Below, one piece after another: positions 18,503 through 27,536 of a DNA stretch of 64,000 nt. The position numbers and the translations under genes are program-made. Source of the DNA: Alteromonas macleodii ATCC 27126 (GTDB lineage Bacteria > Pseudomonadota > Gammaproteobacteria > Enterobacterales > Alteromonadaceae); the NCBI RefSeq assembly GCF_000172635.2, contig NC_018632.1, positions 2,790,001 through 2,854,000 on the forward strand, in the 5' to 3' direction. The notes below the pieces were generated by a model that searched no databases, was not told the DNA's origin, and worked only from the letters and a program-made list of their open reading frames with translations. Each line of letters starts with the position of its first letter. The stretch's first letter is position 1.

Positions 18503-19807
18503 TTATGCCACCCATATCTCGAACTGCCAAGGCGTGAGTTTATACACTGAATCAGCTCCGAAGATTTTCTTTTCGTCGCGCTCCCAGTGCGCATACTCAC
18601 CTTCAAACAATGGTTCTTCAAACGTTACATCAAGCTGCTCATTTGAAAAATTAATCACAACGAACACTTTTTCATTTTCATTACAACGTACAAAACTAAA
18701 AACCTTATCCATCTTAGAGTTTGGCACCTGTATCATTCTTGCCCCGTACTCTCCGTTCCCTAGCACGGCTTTGGACTTTTTAAGAGCAATTAGCTTGCGG
18801 TACAAGTTGCCTATTTCATGTTCTTGCCAGTGTATAGGATCGTGCTCAAAGAACGCTAAACGCTTGGTTTCCCCGGCTTCTTGCCCGTTGTGAATGAGCG
18901 GCATACCTTCACCTACCACTGACAACGCAATGCAGGCTTCAAGCGCATCACCAAATTGTTCGCGCTGAGTGCCATCCCAGGCATTTTTGTCATGATTACT
19001 AACGAAGGTCATTCTGTAAGCGGAGTGAGGCCAGCTGCGTTCGTTCCACGAATAATACTTGCGCAACCTATCCAGCGAACATTGTCCGTGTGCGAGTTCG
19101 TGTAGCGTCTCGTTCCAACTCCATGCGTATGTCATATTGAACGCATTTTCGTGAAGATCTCGATTCTCCCATTCAGCCAACATGAAGACTGGTCTGATTG
19201 CGCTTAGCGTATGCACTGCTTGCTGCCAAAAATCGTTGGGGACATACCCCGCTACATCACAGCGAAACCCATCAATGTCGAACTTTTCAACCCAATAACA
19301 CAACGCGTTAATCATGTATTTGCGAAGGCCAACGTGTTCATAATCAAACTCTATGATATCGCTCCAATCCCACCACGGAGATGGACGAAAATCTCCTTTG
19401 TAGTCTTTGGCGTACCACTCGGGGTGCTGTTCAACCAAAGGATTATCCCACGCACTGTGATTTGGCACCCAGTCTATGATGACTTTTAGCGAAAGCTTGT
19501 GCGCTTCATCCACCAGCGCTTTGAAATCTTCTTCGCTACCAAATTCTGAGTTTATGGCCAGATAGTCTTTTACCGCATAGGGGCTACCAAGCTCCCCTTT
19601 CCTGTTTTTTTCCCCAATAGGATGTACAGGCATTAGCCAAACAATATCAGCGCCAAGTGATTTAATATGAGCTAACCCTTTTCTCACTCCTTCAAAATTA
19701 CCTTGCTCTGAAAACTGTCGAGTGTTGACCTGATAAATAACTGCGTGAGATGACCATTCTGGCTGAAGCACGTTATATCGTTTCTTAGGAACAGGATTGA
19801 TATCCAT
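18503..19807 (-). CDS. Alpha-amylase family glycoside hydrolase (GH13)
   Basis: Cytoplasmic GH13 enzyme acting on alpha-glucans or maltodextrins; the exact specificity is unclear. The 434-residue protein has no signal peptide. Conserved regions are visible in order: IIDWVPNHS (region I), GFRCDVAG with the nucleophile Asp, FMLAEWEN with the acid/base Glu, and FVSNHDKNAW with the transition-state Asp. A short C-terminal beta domain follows (about residues 350-434). It lacks obvious starch-binding modules. The gene stands alone with no other sugar-utilisation genes adjacent, on the same strand as the TauE gene 113 bp upstream. Confidence 0.9.
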   Translation of the reverse strand: MDINPVPKKRYNVLQPEWSSHAVIYQVNTRQFSEQGNFEGVRKGLAHIKSLGADIVWLMPVHPIGEKNRKGELGSPYAVKDYLAINSEFGSEEDFKALVDEAHKLSLKVIIDWVPNHSAWDNPLVEQHPEWYAKDYKGDFRPSPWWDWSDIIEFDYEHVGLRKYMINALCYWVEKFDIDGFRCDVAGYVPNDFWQQAVHTLSAIRPVFMLAEWENRDLHENAFNMTYAWSWNETLHELAHGQCSLDRLRKYYSWNERSWPHSAYRMTFVSNHDKNAWDGTQREQFGDALEACIALSVVGEGMPLIHNGQEAGETKRLAFFEHDPIHWQEHEIGNLYRKLIALKKSKAVLGNGEYGARMIQVPNSKMDKVFSFVRCNENEKVFVVINFSNEQLDVTFEEPLFEGEYAHWERDEKKIFGADSVYKLTPWQFEIWVA

Positions 19808-19920
19808 ATTATCTTTCCTTATCGAGATTAGCGTTTAGAAAAAGAATCTGGTTCTGCGTCGCGTTACTTTAGGCTTCAAATTGCAGCGAGCTGGGCTTTT
19901 AACTGCCGCAAGCTCGTGGC

Positions 19921-20829
19921 TTAAAGAATAGGTAAACTTGTAACACCTAAAATTAGTACCCAAATACCGAAAAAAAGTTTTAGACGCTGAACCGAAAATG
20001 CTAAAACAACAAACTTTGCAATCGTTCCACCGACTATTGCACCTGCCCCAGCAAACAAAACAACCTGCCATACCACAGACTCGCTTATAAAAGCGTGATA
20101 CGGCAATGCAGACCACACAGTAAAAGCCGACAAGATAACCGCGCTGGCAATAGACAAAGTTACATTAAACCCTCGAATTATGAGGTAAACAGCGACTAAC
20201 TCTCCTACTCCTACCGAAAGCCACGCGGTGATAATGCCGCCTAAAAAACCAATGAAAGGTAAAAGCAAAAGATCTTTCGTATGTAAGTCTTTTTTGAAAT
20301 GGGTACGCTTCATTAGCGGAATAGAAGCAAATATTGCGATTGCTAATAGAATAGAAAAACTACCAAAAGCGATGTGAAGGTTATTGGCCCCACCCCACAA
20401 ATGCTCTAGAAGCCTTGTACTTTGAGATGAATACTGAGCGAATCCTATGCCGCATATTGACGAGGGAACCGTTAACATCAGTACACTGGGTAATGCTTTC
20501 CAATACTGATCATACTTGTGTTGGTGTTTATAATACGCGGCCCAAGTTAGTGCCCCCGCGGTCATACCACAGCATTGGATGGCGAAACTCGTTGCCACAA
20601 CGCTTTGCGCAGAAAATGACAGGTAGTTAAAAAACGGAACGAAAACCACGCCACCGCCAGCTCCAGTGGCATTCGCAAATATAGCACCAATAACGCCAAG
20701 AACGCTGAAAAGCCCGAAGTCTTTAACAAGCTCAATAGGGGCTGGTTGCGCTAGCAAACTGCCGATCCATAAAAATAAAAGTACTATCAACGCTGTTTTA
20801 CCAGCGTTTTGCTTGATGAGAGAAATCAC
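19921..20829 (-). CDS. Sulfite exporter TauE/SafE family permease
   Basis: Polytopic inner-membrane protein of the TauE/SafE (DUF81) family, whose members export sulfite, sulfoacetate or other organic anions. The 302-residue protein has about eight hydrophobic segments in two halves. GAIFANATGAGGGVVFVPFFNY near residues 49-70 is the family's conserved N-terminal repeat motif, and GFLGGIITAWLSVGVGELVAVYL (about 194-216) is its counterpart. No sulfur-metabolism genes lie nearby, so the substrate cannot be inferred. Confidence 0.85.
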   Translation of the reverse strand: MISLIKQNAGKTALIVLLFLWIGSLLAQPAPIELVKDFGLFSVLGVIGAIFANATGAGGGVVFVPFFNYLSFSAQSVVATSFAIQCCGMTAGALTWAAYYKHQHKYDQYWKALPSVLMLTVPSSICGIGFAQYSSQSTRLLEHLWGGANNLHIAFGSFSILLAIAIFASIPLMKRTHFKKDLHTKDLLLLPFIGFLGGIITAWLSVGVGELVAVYLIIRGFNVTLSIASAVILSAFTVWSALPYHAFISESVVWQVVLFAGAGAIVGGTIAKFVVLAFSVQRLKLFFGIWVLILGVTSLPIL

Positions 20830-20982
20830 ATACGTCCTTAAGGCAGAAAATACGGCAAGTTACACGGCATGACTTTTCTAAGTACGCAGCCAACTAGCAT
20901 CTGTACAATTTTCAAACTATTGTTATCCCACTACGTATAAGGTTTTACTTACACAGATATCATATACAGCATTTTAAAAAAC

Positions 20983-21465
20983 ATGGTTGAAGTATCTACA
21001 TTTGAGCACCAGGTGCAACTGCATCTTTCGCCAAACCGCTCAGCAACATGGCAACAGACAAAGCACCTTATTGCAGCTTTTGCCCTTTTTATCAGCTCGA
21101 TAGCTATTGCTTGGTCACTGGCCGGTGCGTGGGTCATATTACCTTTTGCAGGATTGGAGGTCGGGTTACTTGCACTGATTATGTATTTGGTTTCTAAAGC
21201 AACATACCGCTGGGAGACGCTCTTAATTTCATCAAACAGCATTCAAGTCACTAGCTCGAACGGTATCAGCATAGAATTCTTCCGCCCTGATACGTCCTTG
21301 TACTATAAAAAAGACTTGAGCTTAAAATGTGCGCCACAGCTTGTGCTACAAGCCCCTCTGCAGCAATTTGAAGTGGGATCATTTTTAAATTTAGAAGACA
21401 AAGAGCGTGTTCATGAATGTATGCAAAAGGCGGGGATCGCAGTATGTTCGAATAAGTGGTGGTAA
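20983..21465 (+). CDS. DUF2244 domain-containing membrane protein
   Basis: A 160-residue protein with an N-terminal cytoplasmic stretch beginning HQVQLHLSPNRSATW, two adjacent transmembrane helices (about residues 27-62), then a soluble domain of about 95 residues. This layout and the SPNRSATW motif are typical of DUF2244, a proteobacterial family often near respiratory genes but without a defined role. It is divergent from the TauE gene with a 153-bp shared promoter region. Confidence 0.8.
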   Translation: MVEVSTFEHQVQLHLSPNRSATWQQTKHLIAAFALFISSIAIAWSLAGAWVILPFAGLEVGLLALIMYLVSKATYRWETLLISSNSIQVTSSNGISIEFFRPDTSLYYKKDLSLKCAPQLVLQAPLQQFEVGSFLNLEDKERVHECMQKAGIAVCSNKWW

Positions 21466-21619
21466 ATCGTGTTGCTTTGAAATGCAACTTTTGAAATGCG
21501 ACTAATGCGCAAGGCTCCTTATCGTGCATGACACAAAATTAATGATCATTGTGGCTATTTTCGACTAATTAGATATAAGACGCAGCTAAAACGAGTTGCG
21601 ACCTAATGAGGGTTACACC

Positions 21620-21865
21620 ATGAACTTATACATCGAGTCACTAGAAGGCGGCAATTACCTCGCATCAACCGGTATGGGCGCCTCACGCACCTTGGTTCGC
21701 GACAACAAGTCACAACCTAAAACGTTTCACTGTTTGAACGAGATTAGGGAGCATTTTGACTCTCAAGCCTTTGAGAAAGTTTGGCTCCTTCAAAGCACAC
21801 CGTATGAAGAAATGGTTGGTCAAACCGATCATCCCGGTGCGTTAGAGCTTGAAATTGAGTGGTAG
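21620..21865 (+). CDS. DUF6482-like small protein
   Basis: An 81-residue cytoplasmic protein. The N-terminal NLYIESLEGGNYLAS and the C-terminal STPYEEMVGQ resemble the small DUF6482 family found in marine gammaproteobacteria; function unknown. I chose ATG 21620, which has GAGGG about 6 bases upstream; an in-frame alternative start at 21596 is less likely. It appears to be a single-gene unit. Confidence 0.7.
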   Translation: MNLYIESLEGGNYLASTGMGASRTLVRDNKSQPKTFHCLNEIREHFDSQAFEKVWLLQSTPYEEMVGQTDHPGALELEIEW

Positions 21866-22045
21866 CGACTTGCAGGTGTACTAGCAAGTAAGACCAATAG
21901 TTTTCAATGTTCCATGCACCACTTAGCACGTTTTTTGCGTACAACTAATGTGACGTAAATTAAAACGGTATTTTATTGAATTAGAAACAGTAAGAATGGT
22001 CTTCTTCTGTAGTTAATAAAATACCTACATGCTAAGGAGAATTGC

Positions 22046-22618
22046 ATGAAAATAAGTAAGTTAGCTATTAAATCTGTGTTTGTGGCTGCCGTGTTAGCCT
22101 TGACGGCGTGCGCTTCGATGGGCGACGGAACTGTTGCTGAAAAGCGACAAGCTATTTTAGATATGCAAGATAACGCGCTTGCCCGCCTTTATTCTGAAAA
22201 GCCCGATACGCGCTCTCAGGTAAAAGACGCTGCCGGCTACGCCGTATTTACCAATGCTAACATCAACGTATTCTTTGTGGCGGCGGGCACAGGCTACGGT
22301 GTTGTAAACAATAATGTAACCGGCGCAAAAACATATATGAATATGGCCGAAGGTGGCGTAGGCCTTGGCTTAGGCGCAAAAGATTACCGAATTGTTATGG
22401 TTTTCCACACACAAAAAGCGATGAATCACTTTATTGAAAATGGATGGACTGTAGGTGGTAACGCGGATGTAGCAGCGAAAGCCGGTAACAAAGGCGCATC
22501 TGCAGAAGGCGAAGGCTACTTGGGTAACGTCACAGTGTATACTATGACTGAAAGCGGCCTTACATTACAGGCCACTGTTAAAGGCACGAAATTTTGGGTA
22601 GATAAAGAACTAAACTAA
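22046..22618 (+). CDS. SYLF/YSC84 domain lipoprotein
   Basis: Exported lipoprotein of 190 residues with lipobox L-T-A-C (Cys22) after a typical signal. The rest is a SYLF (YSC84-like) lipid-binding domain; AGYAVFTNANINVFFVAAGTG and EGGVGLGLGAKDYRIVMVFH are characteristic. Bacterial SYLF proteins are thought to bind phospholipid; the role here is unknown. The ATG has AAGGAG 7 bases upstream. A strong terminator follows, so the gene is monocistronic. Confidence 0.85.
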   Translation: MKISKLAIKSVFVAAVLALTACASMGDGTVAEKRQAILDMQDNALARLYSEKPDTRSQVKDAAGYAVFTNANINVFFVAAGTGYGVVNNNVTGAKTYMNMAEGGVGLGLGAKDYRIVMVFHTQKAMNHFIENGWTVGGNADVAAKAGNKGASAEGEGYLGNVTVYTMTESGLTLQATVKGTKFWVDKELN

Positions 22619-22921
22619 TTCTGCCCTAACTATTCCTAACCATATTAGCGATTAGCGCTCCAACACACCGAAGGCCTCTTGAATGCAAGAGGCCTTTTTA
22701 TTTTTTCTGCACAACTGCCCGCTACCGCTCTAAATCTTTAGGCTGTCTGAATCACAGTAATAAGCAGTGTCGTGTTCCCATAGCTTCTCTTACCACCGCC
22801 GTGTATACGAAAGTCTAAATTTAGGGGGAAACCCTCATAACTGAATTGAACACTGGTGACTACGCTTTACTTGTAAAAGGCTCGCTTAGCAGCACGCTAA
22901 GCCATAAACGAGGGTTTCATC
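22619..22921. other. Intergenic region after the SYLF gene
   Basis: About 300 bases holding the SYLF terminator (22671-22698) and, after it, the presumed promoter of the sorted surface protein at 22922. CACGCTAAGCC and ACGAGGG near 22905 precede that gene. No RNA gene recognised. Confidence 0.4.
22671..22698 (+). terminator. Rho-independent terminator of the SYLF lipoprotein gene
   Basis: AAGGCCTCTT-gaatgc-AAGAGGCCTT followed by TTTATTTTTT. Perfect 10-bp stem. Confidence 0.9.
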
Positions 22922-23911
22922 ATGCAACCACAAAACAACAAAGTGATAAGAGCAGTAGTAAGAACAATATTAACGAGCGCATTGTTCGCTTCGGCGACGG
23001 TAGGCTTTTCAACTAACGCGGCAATAATAGGCAGCAGTTATGGGAATGCAGTCCATGTCGATCTTTCCATTACAAGTAATGTAGGAGGTATGGTCTCTGC
23101 AATCGCTAACTCAACTATCAACTTAGCTCATACCAGCGGTAGTGCTCCTGAAAATTATTCTCAGATTGACACTATCATTGGCGCAAGCTCAGATGCTTCG
23201 GGTACGTTGGGCAGCCCCATCGACGTTACAGAGTTTGATGGCGCGCTATCCACCGCCATTATTGAAGGTGAATCTCAATCGTCTTTAACGAGTTTTGTTC
23301 CGGCAAGCTTTTTTACGTCAGGCCGCGGAACCATAAACGACCTTAATCTTGACTTATTTTCAGACTTACTTGGAATAAGTGGCTTTTTAACGCTAAGTGC
23401 TGATGTACTTTCCACAATCTCGCAAATTGACGGAAACGCCACGACCGGCTCAAATGTGAATCTATCTACAGCAGGTTCATCAGACATCGTGGATGTGGAA
23501 GTGAATCTTTGGGGAAATACCGTAACGGCTACTGCACTTGAAAATCAGTCTCTCTTTGCAGGTTTGAATATCGCTGACTTTGGCTTGGGAATATTTGTTA
23601 ATGAAGTCGAAAAGTCGTGTTCCAACACCTCTTGCACAGAATCACGCAACGCGGTTAGAGTATCTTTCGATGATTTCTCACTAAATGCATTTTACGATGC
23701 ACTATTCCCTGCTGGCGGGCCGTTAACAGGGCCTGTGTTTAACTTGACCAACAACCCGATTGTCAACGGCGAGATCATTTTAGCTAGCTCGTTTGCTACA
23801 ACCTCTTCTTCAACTGAGGTAAGTGCACCCTCTACATTTGCAATTTTTATTTTCGCAGTAAGTTTATTGAGTGCAAGAAGATTTAATAAACACAAAATGC
23901 TACAGAAATAA
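22922..23911 (+). CDS. Exported protein with PEP-CTERM-like C-terminal sorting tail
   Basis: A 329-residue protein of unknown function. It has a signal peptide (about residues 1-33, ending N-A-A) and a low-complexity Ser/Thr/Asn/Ala-rich body predicted to be beta-rich. It ends with a tripartite tail: EVSAPSTF motif, hydrophobic helix (AIFIFAVSLLS) and basic cluster (ARRFNKHK). That is the layout of PEP-CTERM-type exosortase sorting signals, with V-S-A-P replacing V-P-E-P. Two cysteines occur together near residue 240 (SCSNTSC). A second protein in the window, at 34023, ends the same way. ACGAGGG precedes the ATG. Confidence 0.7.
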   Translation: MQPQNNKVIRAVVRTILTSALFASATVGFSTNAAIIGSSYGNAVHVDLSITSNVGGMVSAIANSTINLAHTSGSAPENYSQIDTIIGASSDASGTLGSPIDVTEFDGALSTAIIEGESQSSLTSFVPASFFTSGRGTINDLNLDLFSDLLGISGFLTLSADVLSTISQIDGNATTGSNVNLSTAGSSDIVDVEVNLWGNTVTATALENQSLFAGLNIADFGLGIFVNEVEKSCSNTSCTESRNAVRVSFDDFSLNAFYDALFPAGGPLTGPVFNLTNNPIVNGEIILASSFATTSSSTEVSAPSTFAIFIFAVSLLSARRFNKHKMLQK

Positions 23912-23921
23912 CGTTTGAAAA

Positions 23922-23972
23922 TCTCAAGGCAGAAGGAGCAAGTCTACGGTTTCTCTCTTTCTTGCCTTGAGA
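23922..23972. terminator. Possible hairpin between convergent genes
   Basis: TCTCAAGGCA and TGCCTTGAGA, perfect 10-bp arms with a 31-base loop. It lies between the sorted protein gene (+) and the beta-lactamase-fold gene (-). No strong T-run. Confidence 0.45.
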
Positions 23973-23989
23973 ATCATATCGCTCACATT

Positions 23990-25030
23990 TTACTGAGCAC
24001 GGTTTTCCTCAATCTGCATCCACTGTGCTCTTGTACAATTCTCGAGAAGCTCAAATGCTTCAACAACCACATCTTCTCCTTGTATAAATGGATGTGCCTG
24101 ATTATCTTTCCTATCCGTTAACGCCTTAAGCTTATCTCTTGTTCCGTCTCTTCCAGGGTGATTTGACAAAAATACATCAATATTTTGTTCTTTCACCAGC
24201 GCTTTCATTGCATTGGCCGAGTTTGTATAAGACTTTATTCTTGCGACATCCGGACCATAATTGAGCCCTGTGCCGCCCCATAATACAGCGCGATGCCGTT
24301 CATCTCCATCGATCACAGGGAGAACGATAGTAAGCGTACCCGGTGTATGTCCAGGCGTTACATAAAACGCTAACTCAGTGCCATTCACGTTGAGTACATC
24401 CCCATCTTCAATCAGTAAATCTTTTTCAGGTTTTGTTCCCCAGCGATAGCTTGCAAACGCGTCGTTTTCTAACACGTGCCACTCAATTTCACTCATCACA
24501 ATACGTGGACTATAAACTGATTTAATCAGCCCAAAACCACCGTAATGATCGCCGTGTCCATGAGATATGATTAGATGGGAAACAGGCTTATCTCCAAAAC
24601 CCAGTGCCGAAAGTCCATTAAGAATATACTGTTGAGCTTGTTGGTTATTATTTAGCGCGTCTACTAAAACTATACTTTCGCCTGTATCTATTGCCCAACT
24701 CGCCACGTTTCCAGCGCCGACATAATAAAGGTTATCGAAGACCTGTTGAGGTGGAATTTGACGACGGACTTTAGCATTTCCTTTTACTTCGCTATCACCA
24801 TTACTGCGCTTGGATCTCTCGCGCCGATTTTCGTTAATAACGAACATATCCCGCGGCTCTTGACTAATATCGCAAAGACTCGCCAATCCAGAAAAATGCT
24901 TAGCACTTTTCAATCCTTTATCCGCGTAATATTGCGCAGTGTATACATCGGCTGAGTAAGTATTATTGGACATCCAAACCGCCAGAAGCATTATTGCAAG
25001 CCGCCATACAGACTTTTTTATATTAACCAT
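23990..25030 (-). CDS. Exported metallo-beta-lactamase-fold hydrolase (B3-like)
   Basis: Secreted or periplasmic metallohydrolase of about 346 residues. The signal peptide covers about residues 1-27. Metal ligands are visible in ISHGHGDHYGG (H-x-H-x-D-H), TPGHTPGT and FLSNHPGRDG, an arrangement closest to subclass B3 beta-lactamases and related hydrolases. Whether it cleaves beta-lactams cannot be told; many such proteins have other substrates. I chose ATG 25030 because GGAAAG precedes it; an ATG four codons upstream lacks a site. An N-terminal region of about 80 residues precedes the catalytic fold and is longer than in typical B3 enzymes. Confidence 0.82.
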   Translation of the reverse strand: MVNIKKSVWRLAIMLLAVWMSNNTYSADVYTAQYYADKGLKSAKHFSGLASLCDISQEPRDMFVINENRRERSKRSNGDSEVKGNAKVRRQIPPQQVFDNLYYVGAGNVASWAIDTGESIVLVDALNNNQQAQQYILNGLSALGFGDKPVSHLIISHGHGDHYGGFGLIKSVYSPRIVMSEIEWHVLENDAFASYRWGTKPEKDLLIEDGDVLNVNGTELAFYVTPGHTPGTLTIVLPVIDGDERHRAVLWGGTGLNYGPDVARIKSYTNSANAMKALVKEQNIDVFLSNHPGRDGTRDKLKALTDRKDNQAHPFIQGEDVVVEAFELLENCTRAQWMQIEENRAQ

Positions 25031-25192
25031 AACGCTTTCCATTCTAGGTGTATAAAACCACGTTGTTTTGCGGTGTTGATTTTTTCACTGTTTGGGACAA
25101 CTGTATTCAGTTTGCATTAAACCACAAACAATATTTTGCATAAGGACTTTTAATTGGGCATATTTTAAACACAACTGACAAAGGGATTTCTT

Positions 25193-25966
25193 ATGATAAT
25201 CGTGGTGTTTAATCAAAAAGGTGGCGTAGGCAAATCGACCATTAGCACCAATTTAGCTGCGCAAAGCGCTAAGCTGGGTCATAAGACCTTATTGGTAGAC
25301 TTAGACGCTCAGGGAAATAGTACTCACTACGTGGGATTTAACGCCAGTGAACAAAGCCTTACCGTGGCCGATATGTTCAAACAAGTAGTTGGCATTTTCA
25401 GAACAGCCAAGAAGCCTAACGCGTTCGTGCATGCAACGCCTTATGAAAACCTCTTCGTTATGCCTTCTTCTTCTGCGTTGGCAGAAGTCGAGCGAGAGCT
25501 CGAGTCACGATACAAAATTTTTAAACTTAAAGACGCGTTAAAGGAGTTAAAAGACGAATTCGACAACATTTTTATCGACACGCCTCCTAATTTTAATTTT
25601 TATTCTAAAGCGGCACTTATTGCTGCTGATGGCTTTTGCGTCCCCTTTGATTGCGACGACTTCTCGGCACAGGCGATTGAGCGTTTACTTGAAAATGTAA
25701 TGGAACTAAAAGAAGACCACAACCCTGAACTGCGTTTGTTGGGTATTGTTGTTAATCAATTCAATAGCCAAGCAAAGCTTCCAAGAGAGTTAATTGAGAC
25801 ACTTAAGCAGCAAGATTTGCCAGTGTTAGAAAGTTATATAAGTGCCACGGTAAAAGTGAAAGAGTCTCACTCTAAGCGAATGCCGCTGCCTTTCTACTTA
25901 CCTAAGCACAAAGTGACGAATCAAATTGCGGCTTTATTTGAAGAACTCAATGCGAGCAAAACCTAA
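25193..25966 (+). CDS. Orphan ParA family ATPase
   Basis: Cytoplasmic ParA/Soj-like ATPase of 257 residues. The deviant Walker A motif KGGVGKST is at residues 9-16, followed by VDLDAQGNSTHY and the Walker B-like IFIDTPPN. ParA proteins position DNA, plasmids or other cargo. No parB gene or parS-like palindromes are visible nearby, so it is not a standard partition locus. Its only same-region neighbour is the small acidic/basic protein on the opposite strand. Start ATG 25193 with AAGGGA ahead. Confidence 0.87.
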   Translation: MIIVVFNQKGGVGKSTISTNLAAQSAKLGHKTLLVDLDAQGNSTHYVGFNASEQSLTVADMFKQVVGIFRTAKKPNAFVHATPYENLFVMPSSSALAEVERELESRYKIFKLKDALKELKDEFDNIFIDTPPNFNFYSKAALIAADGFCVPFDCDDFSAQAIERLLENVMELKEDHNPELRLLGIVVNQFNSQAKLPRELIETLKQQDLPVLESYISATVKVKESHSKRMPLPFYLPKHKVTNQIAALFEELNASKT

Positions 25967-25981
25967 CGCTAACAAGTTTCG

Positions 25982-26221
25982 CTAAACATCAATATCAATA
26001 TGCTTAAGTCCACCCTCGCTGTTACCTCGCTCTTTATCTTTCGAGTTTTCAGCTGATTTTTCGATAATCTCAGTTCGCTTCACATCTTGAAACTGATCGC
26101 GCTCTTCTTCACTGAAATGCTCGGACTTTTTGGTCTTTTGCACTTTCTTCACGCGGTCGTCCGTCTCAATCGGCACTTTTGTGTTGCGAGGCAAAATGGG
26201 AAACAGTAGATCGTTGCTCAT
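25982..26221 (-). CDS. Small charged protein of unknown function
   Basis: A 79-residue highly charged protein (Lys, Glu, Asp and Arg dominate after residue 25), probably disordered or coiled. It begins with a short conserved-looking segment SNDLLFPILPRNTKVPIE. ATG 26221 has GGAGGG 4 bases upstream, a good ribosome site that favours this start over one 7 codons upstream. It is convergent with the ParA gene, 15 bases away. No recognised family. Confidence 0.6.
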   Translation of the reverse strand: MSNDLLFPILPRNTKVPIETDDRVKKVQKTKKSEHFSEEERDQFQDVKRTEIIEKSAENSKDKERGNSEGGLKHIDIDV

Positions 26222-26431
26222 ACGCCCTCCAGAAGTTTGCATTTGTCTCTATAACTTATCGGCAACGAGTTGCCTAAAATTACGGTTCAAAACTAATTCA
26301 TAACGAATTGTTTTATTATATACACATTAAATTAGAGTTAATGTGCCAAAAGAGTTCACTTTAACCTTGCAAATCCTAATTCAAAACGCTAATGTTTCAG
26401 CCGTTCGAAATTAGGAATTAAAATTTTCAAA

Positions 26432-26476
26432 ATGATTAACTGCGCGACGAAACATCACCATCACCACAAAGCATAA
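26432..26476 (+). CDS. hisL: his operon leader peptide
   Basis: A 14-codon open frame encoding MINCATKHHHHHKA, with five consecutive histidine codons at 26453-26467, 190 bp upstream of hisG. Such a peptide upstream of a his operon attenuator is the standard leader used to sense charged tRNA-His. Five histidines in 14 codons are very unlikely by chance. Ribosome stalling at these codons would control the alternative RNA folds that follow. Confidence 0.9.
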   Translation: MINCATKHHHHHKA

Positions 26477-26570
26477 CCTTTCAGGTTCGTGCTGGAAGGT
26501 CTATGTATCCTTCCAGTGGCGCAGATAAAACAAATTCTCGACCCTCGGAAGGAAACTTCCGGGGGTTTTT
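26477..26570 (+). promoter_or_regulatory. Histidine operon attenuator with alternative folds
   Basis: Five complementary segments can be read. 1: 26477-26485 pairs with 2: 26492-26500 (one G-T). 2 also pairs with 3: 26509-26516 (CTGGAAGG/CCTTCCAG). 3 can pair with part of 4 (CCTTCC with GGAAGG 26547-26552). 4 and 5 form the terminator: 10-bp stem 26542-26551/26556-26565, GAAA loop, then TTTTT. A ribosome at the leader stop would cover segment 1, giving 2:3 and the terminator. A ribosome stalled at the His codons leaves 1:2, freeing 3 to block the terminator. The pairing is seen directly; the mechanism is inferred from known his attenuators. Confidence 0.85.
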
Positions 26571-26620
26571 CGTTTTAGGCGCAATCAAAAGTTAAAACAC
26601 AACGTGTAAGGAACGTTTCA

Positions 26621-27523
26621 ATGAGTAACAGCAAAAGACTTCGAATTGCCGTACAGAAATCAGGTCGATTGAGCGATGACAGCATTGCCCTACTGAAAGC
26701 TATAGGCATTAAACTCAATATTCGTGATCGCCTGCTGATTGCGCATTCTACGAACCAGCCTATTGATTTGCTTCGCGTGCGTGACGACGATATTCCAGGT
26801 CTTGTTATGGATGGTGTAGTAGATCTAGGCTTTATTGGCGAAAATGAGCTAGAAGAGAAAATGCTAGAGCGTAAAGCTGCGGGCAAGCCATTCGAGTATG
26901 AAGTATTGCGTCGTCTAGACTACGGCGGCTGCCGCCTGTCTATAGCGGTACCTAATGAGATGGATTATCAAGGAATCCAGTCGCTAGAAGGCAAAAAAGT
27001 AGCAACAACTTACCCCTACCTACTTGAGCGCTACTTCAAAGAACAGGGCATAAATGCAAAGGCTGTAATGCTACAAGGTTCTGTGGAAGTGGCCCCACGA
27101 GCAGGTGTAGCTGACGCTATCTGTGACCTTGTATCTACCGGTGCAACCCTTGAAGCTAACGGTCTTGTTGAAAAAGACGTTATTTTCCGCAGTAAAGCGG
27201 TACTTATTAAGCGCGCTGATGGCGAGCTTAGCGACGAGAAAGAAACACTGGTTAACCGACTAATGCCACGTGTTGATGGCGTATTACTAGCAAAAGAAAG
27301 CAAGTACATCATGCTACACGCACCAAAAGCGTATTTAGAGCAGGTGAAAAGCCTACTTCCAGGTGCTGAAAATCCTACGGTTCTACCACTTGCTGGAAAT
27401 GAAGAACAAGTTGCTATCCACGTTGTTTCTACAGAGACCTTGTTCTGGGAAACCATGGAGAAACTTAAAGCCCTTGGTTGTAGCTCTATTCTTGTAATGC
27501 CAATCGAAAAAATGATGGGCTAA
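26621..27523 (+). CDS. hisG: ATP phosphoribosyltransferase HisG (long form)
   Basis: First enzyme of histidine synthesis: condenses ATP and PRPP to phosphoribosyl-ATP; feedback-inhibited by histidine. At 300 residues it is the long form carrying a C-terminal ACT-like regulatory domain (about residues 225-300), so no HisZ partner is needed. The N-terminus [16 protein letters not shown] is typical, and the PRPP-binding region is near [25 protein letters not shown]. It heads the hisGDCBHAFI operon directly after the attenuator. Confidence 0.97.
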   Translation: MSNSKRLRIAVQKSGRLSDDSIALLKAIGIKLNIRDRLLIAHSTNQPIDLLRVRDDDIPGLVMDGVVDLGFIGENELEEKMLERKAAGKPFEYEVLRRLDYGGCRLSIAVPNEMDYQGIQSLEGKKVATTYPYLLERYFKEQGINAKAVMLQGSVEVAPRAGVADAICDLVSTGATLEANGLVEKDVIFRSKAVLIKRADGELSDEKETLVNRLMPRVDGVLLAKESKYIMLHAPKAYLEQVKSLLPGAENPTVLPLAGNEEQVAIHVVSTETLFWETMEKLKALGCSSILVMPIEKMMG

Positions 27524-27536
27524 AAGGCAGGCAATT

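Noticed and set aside
25193..25966. ParA as part of a plasmid or prophage partition system
   Set aside because: No parB, parS-like repeats, integrase or replication gene nearby.
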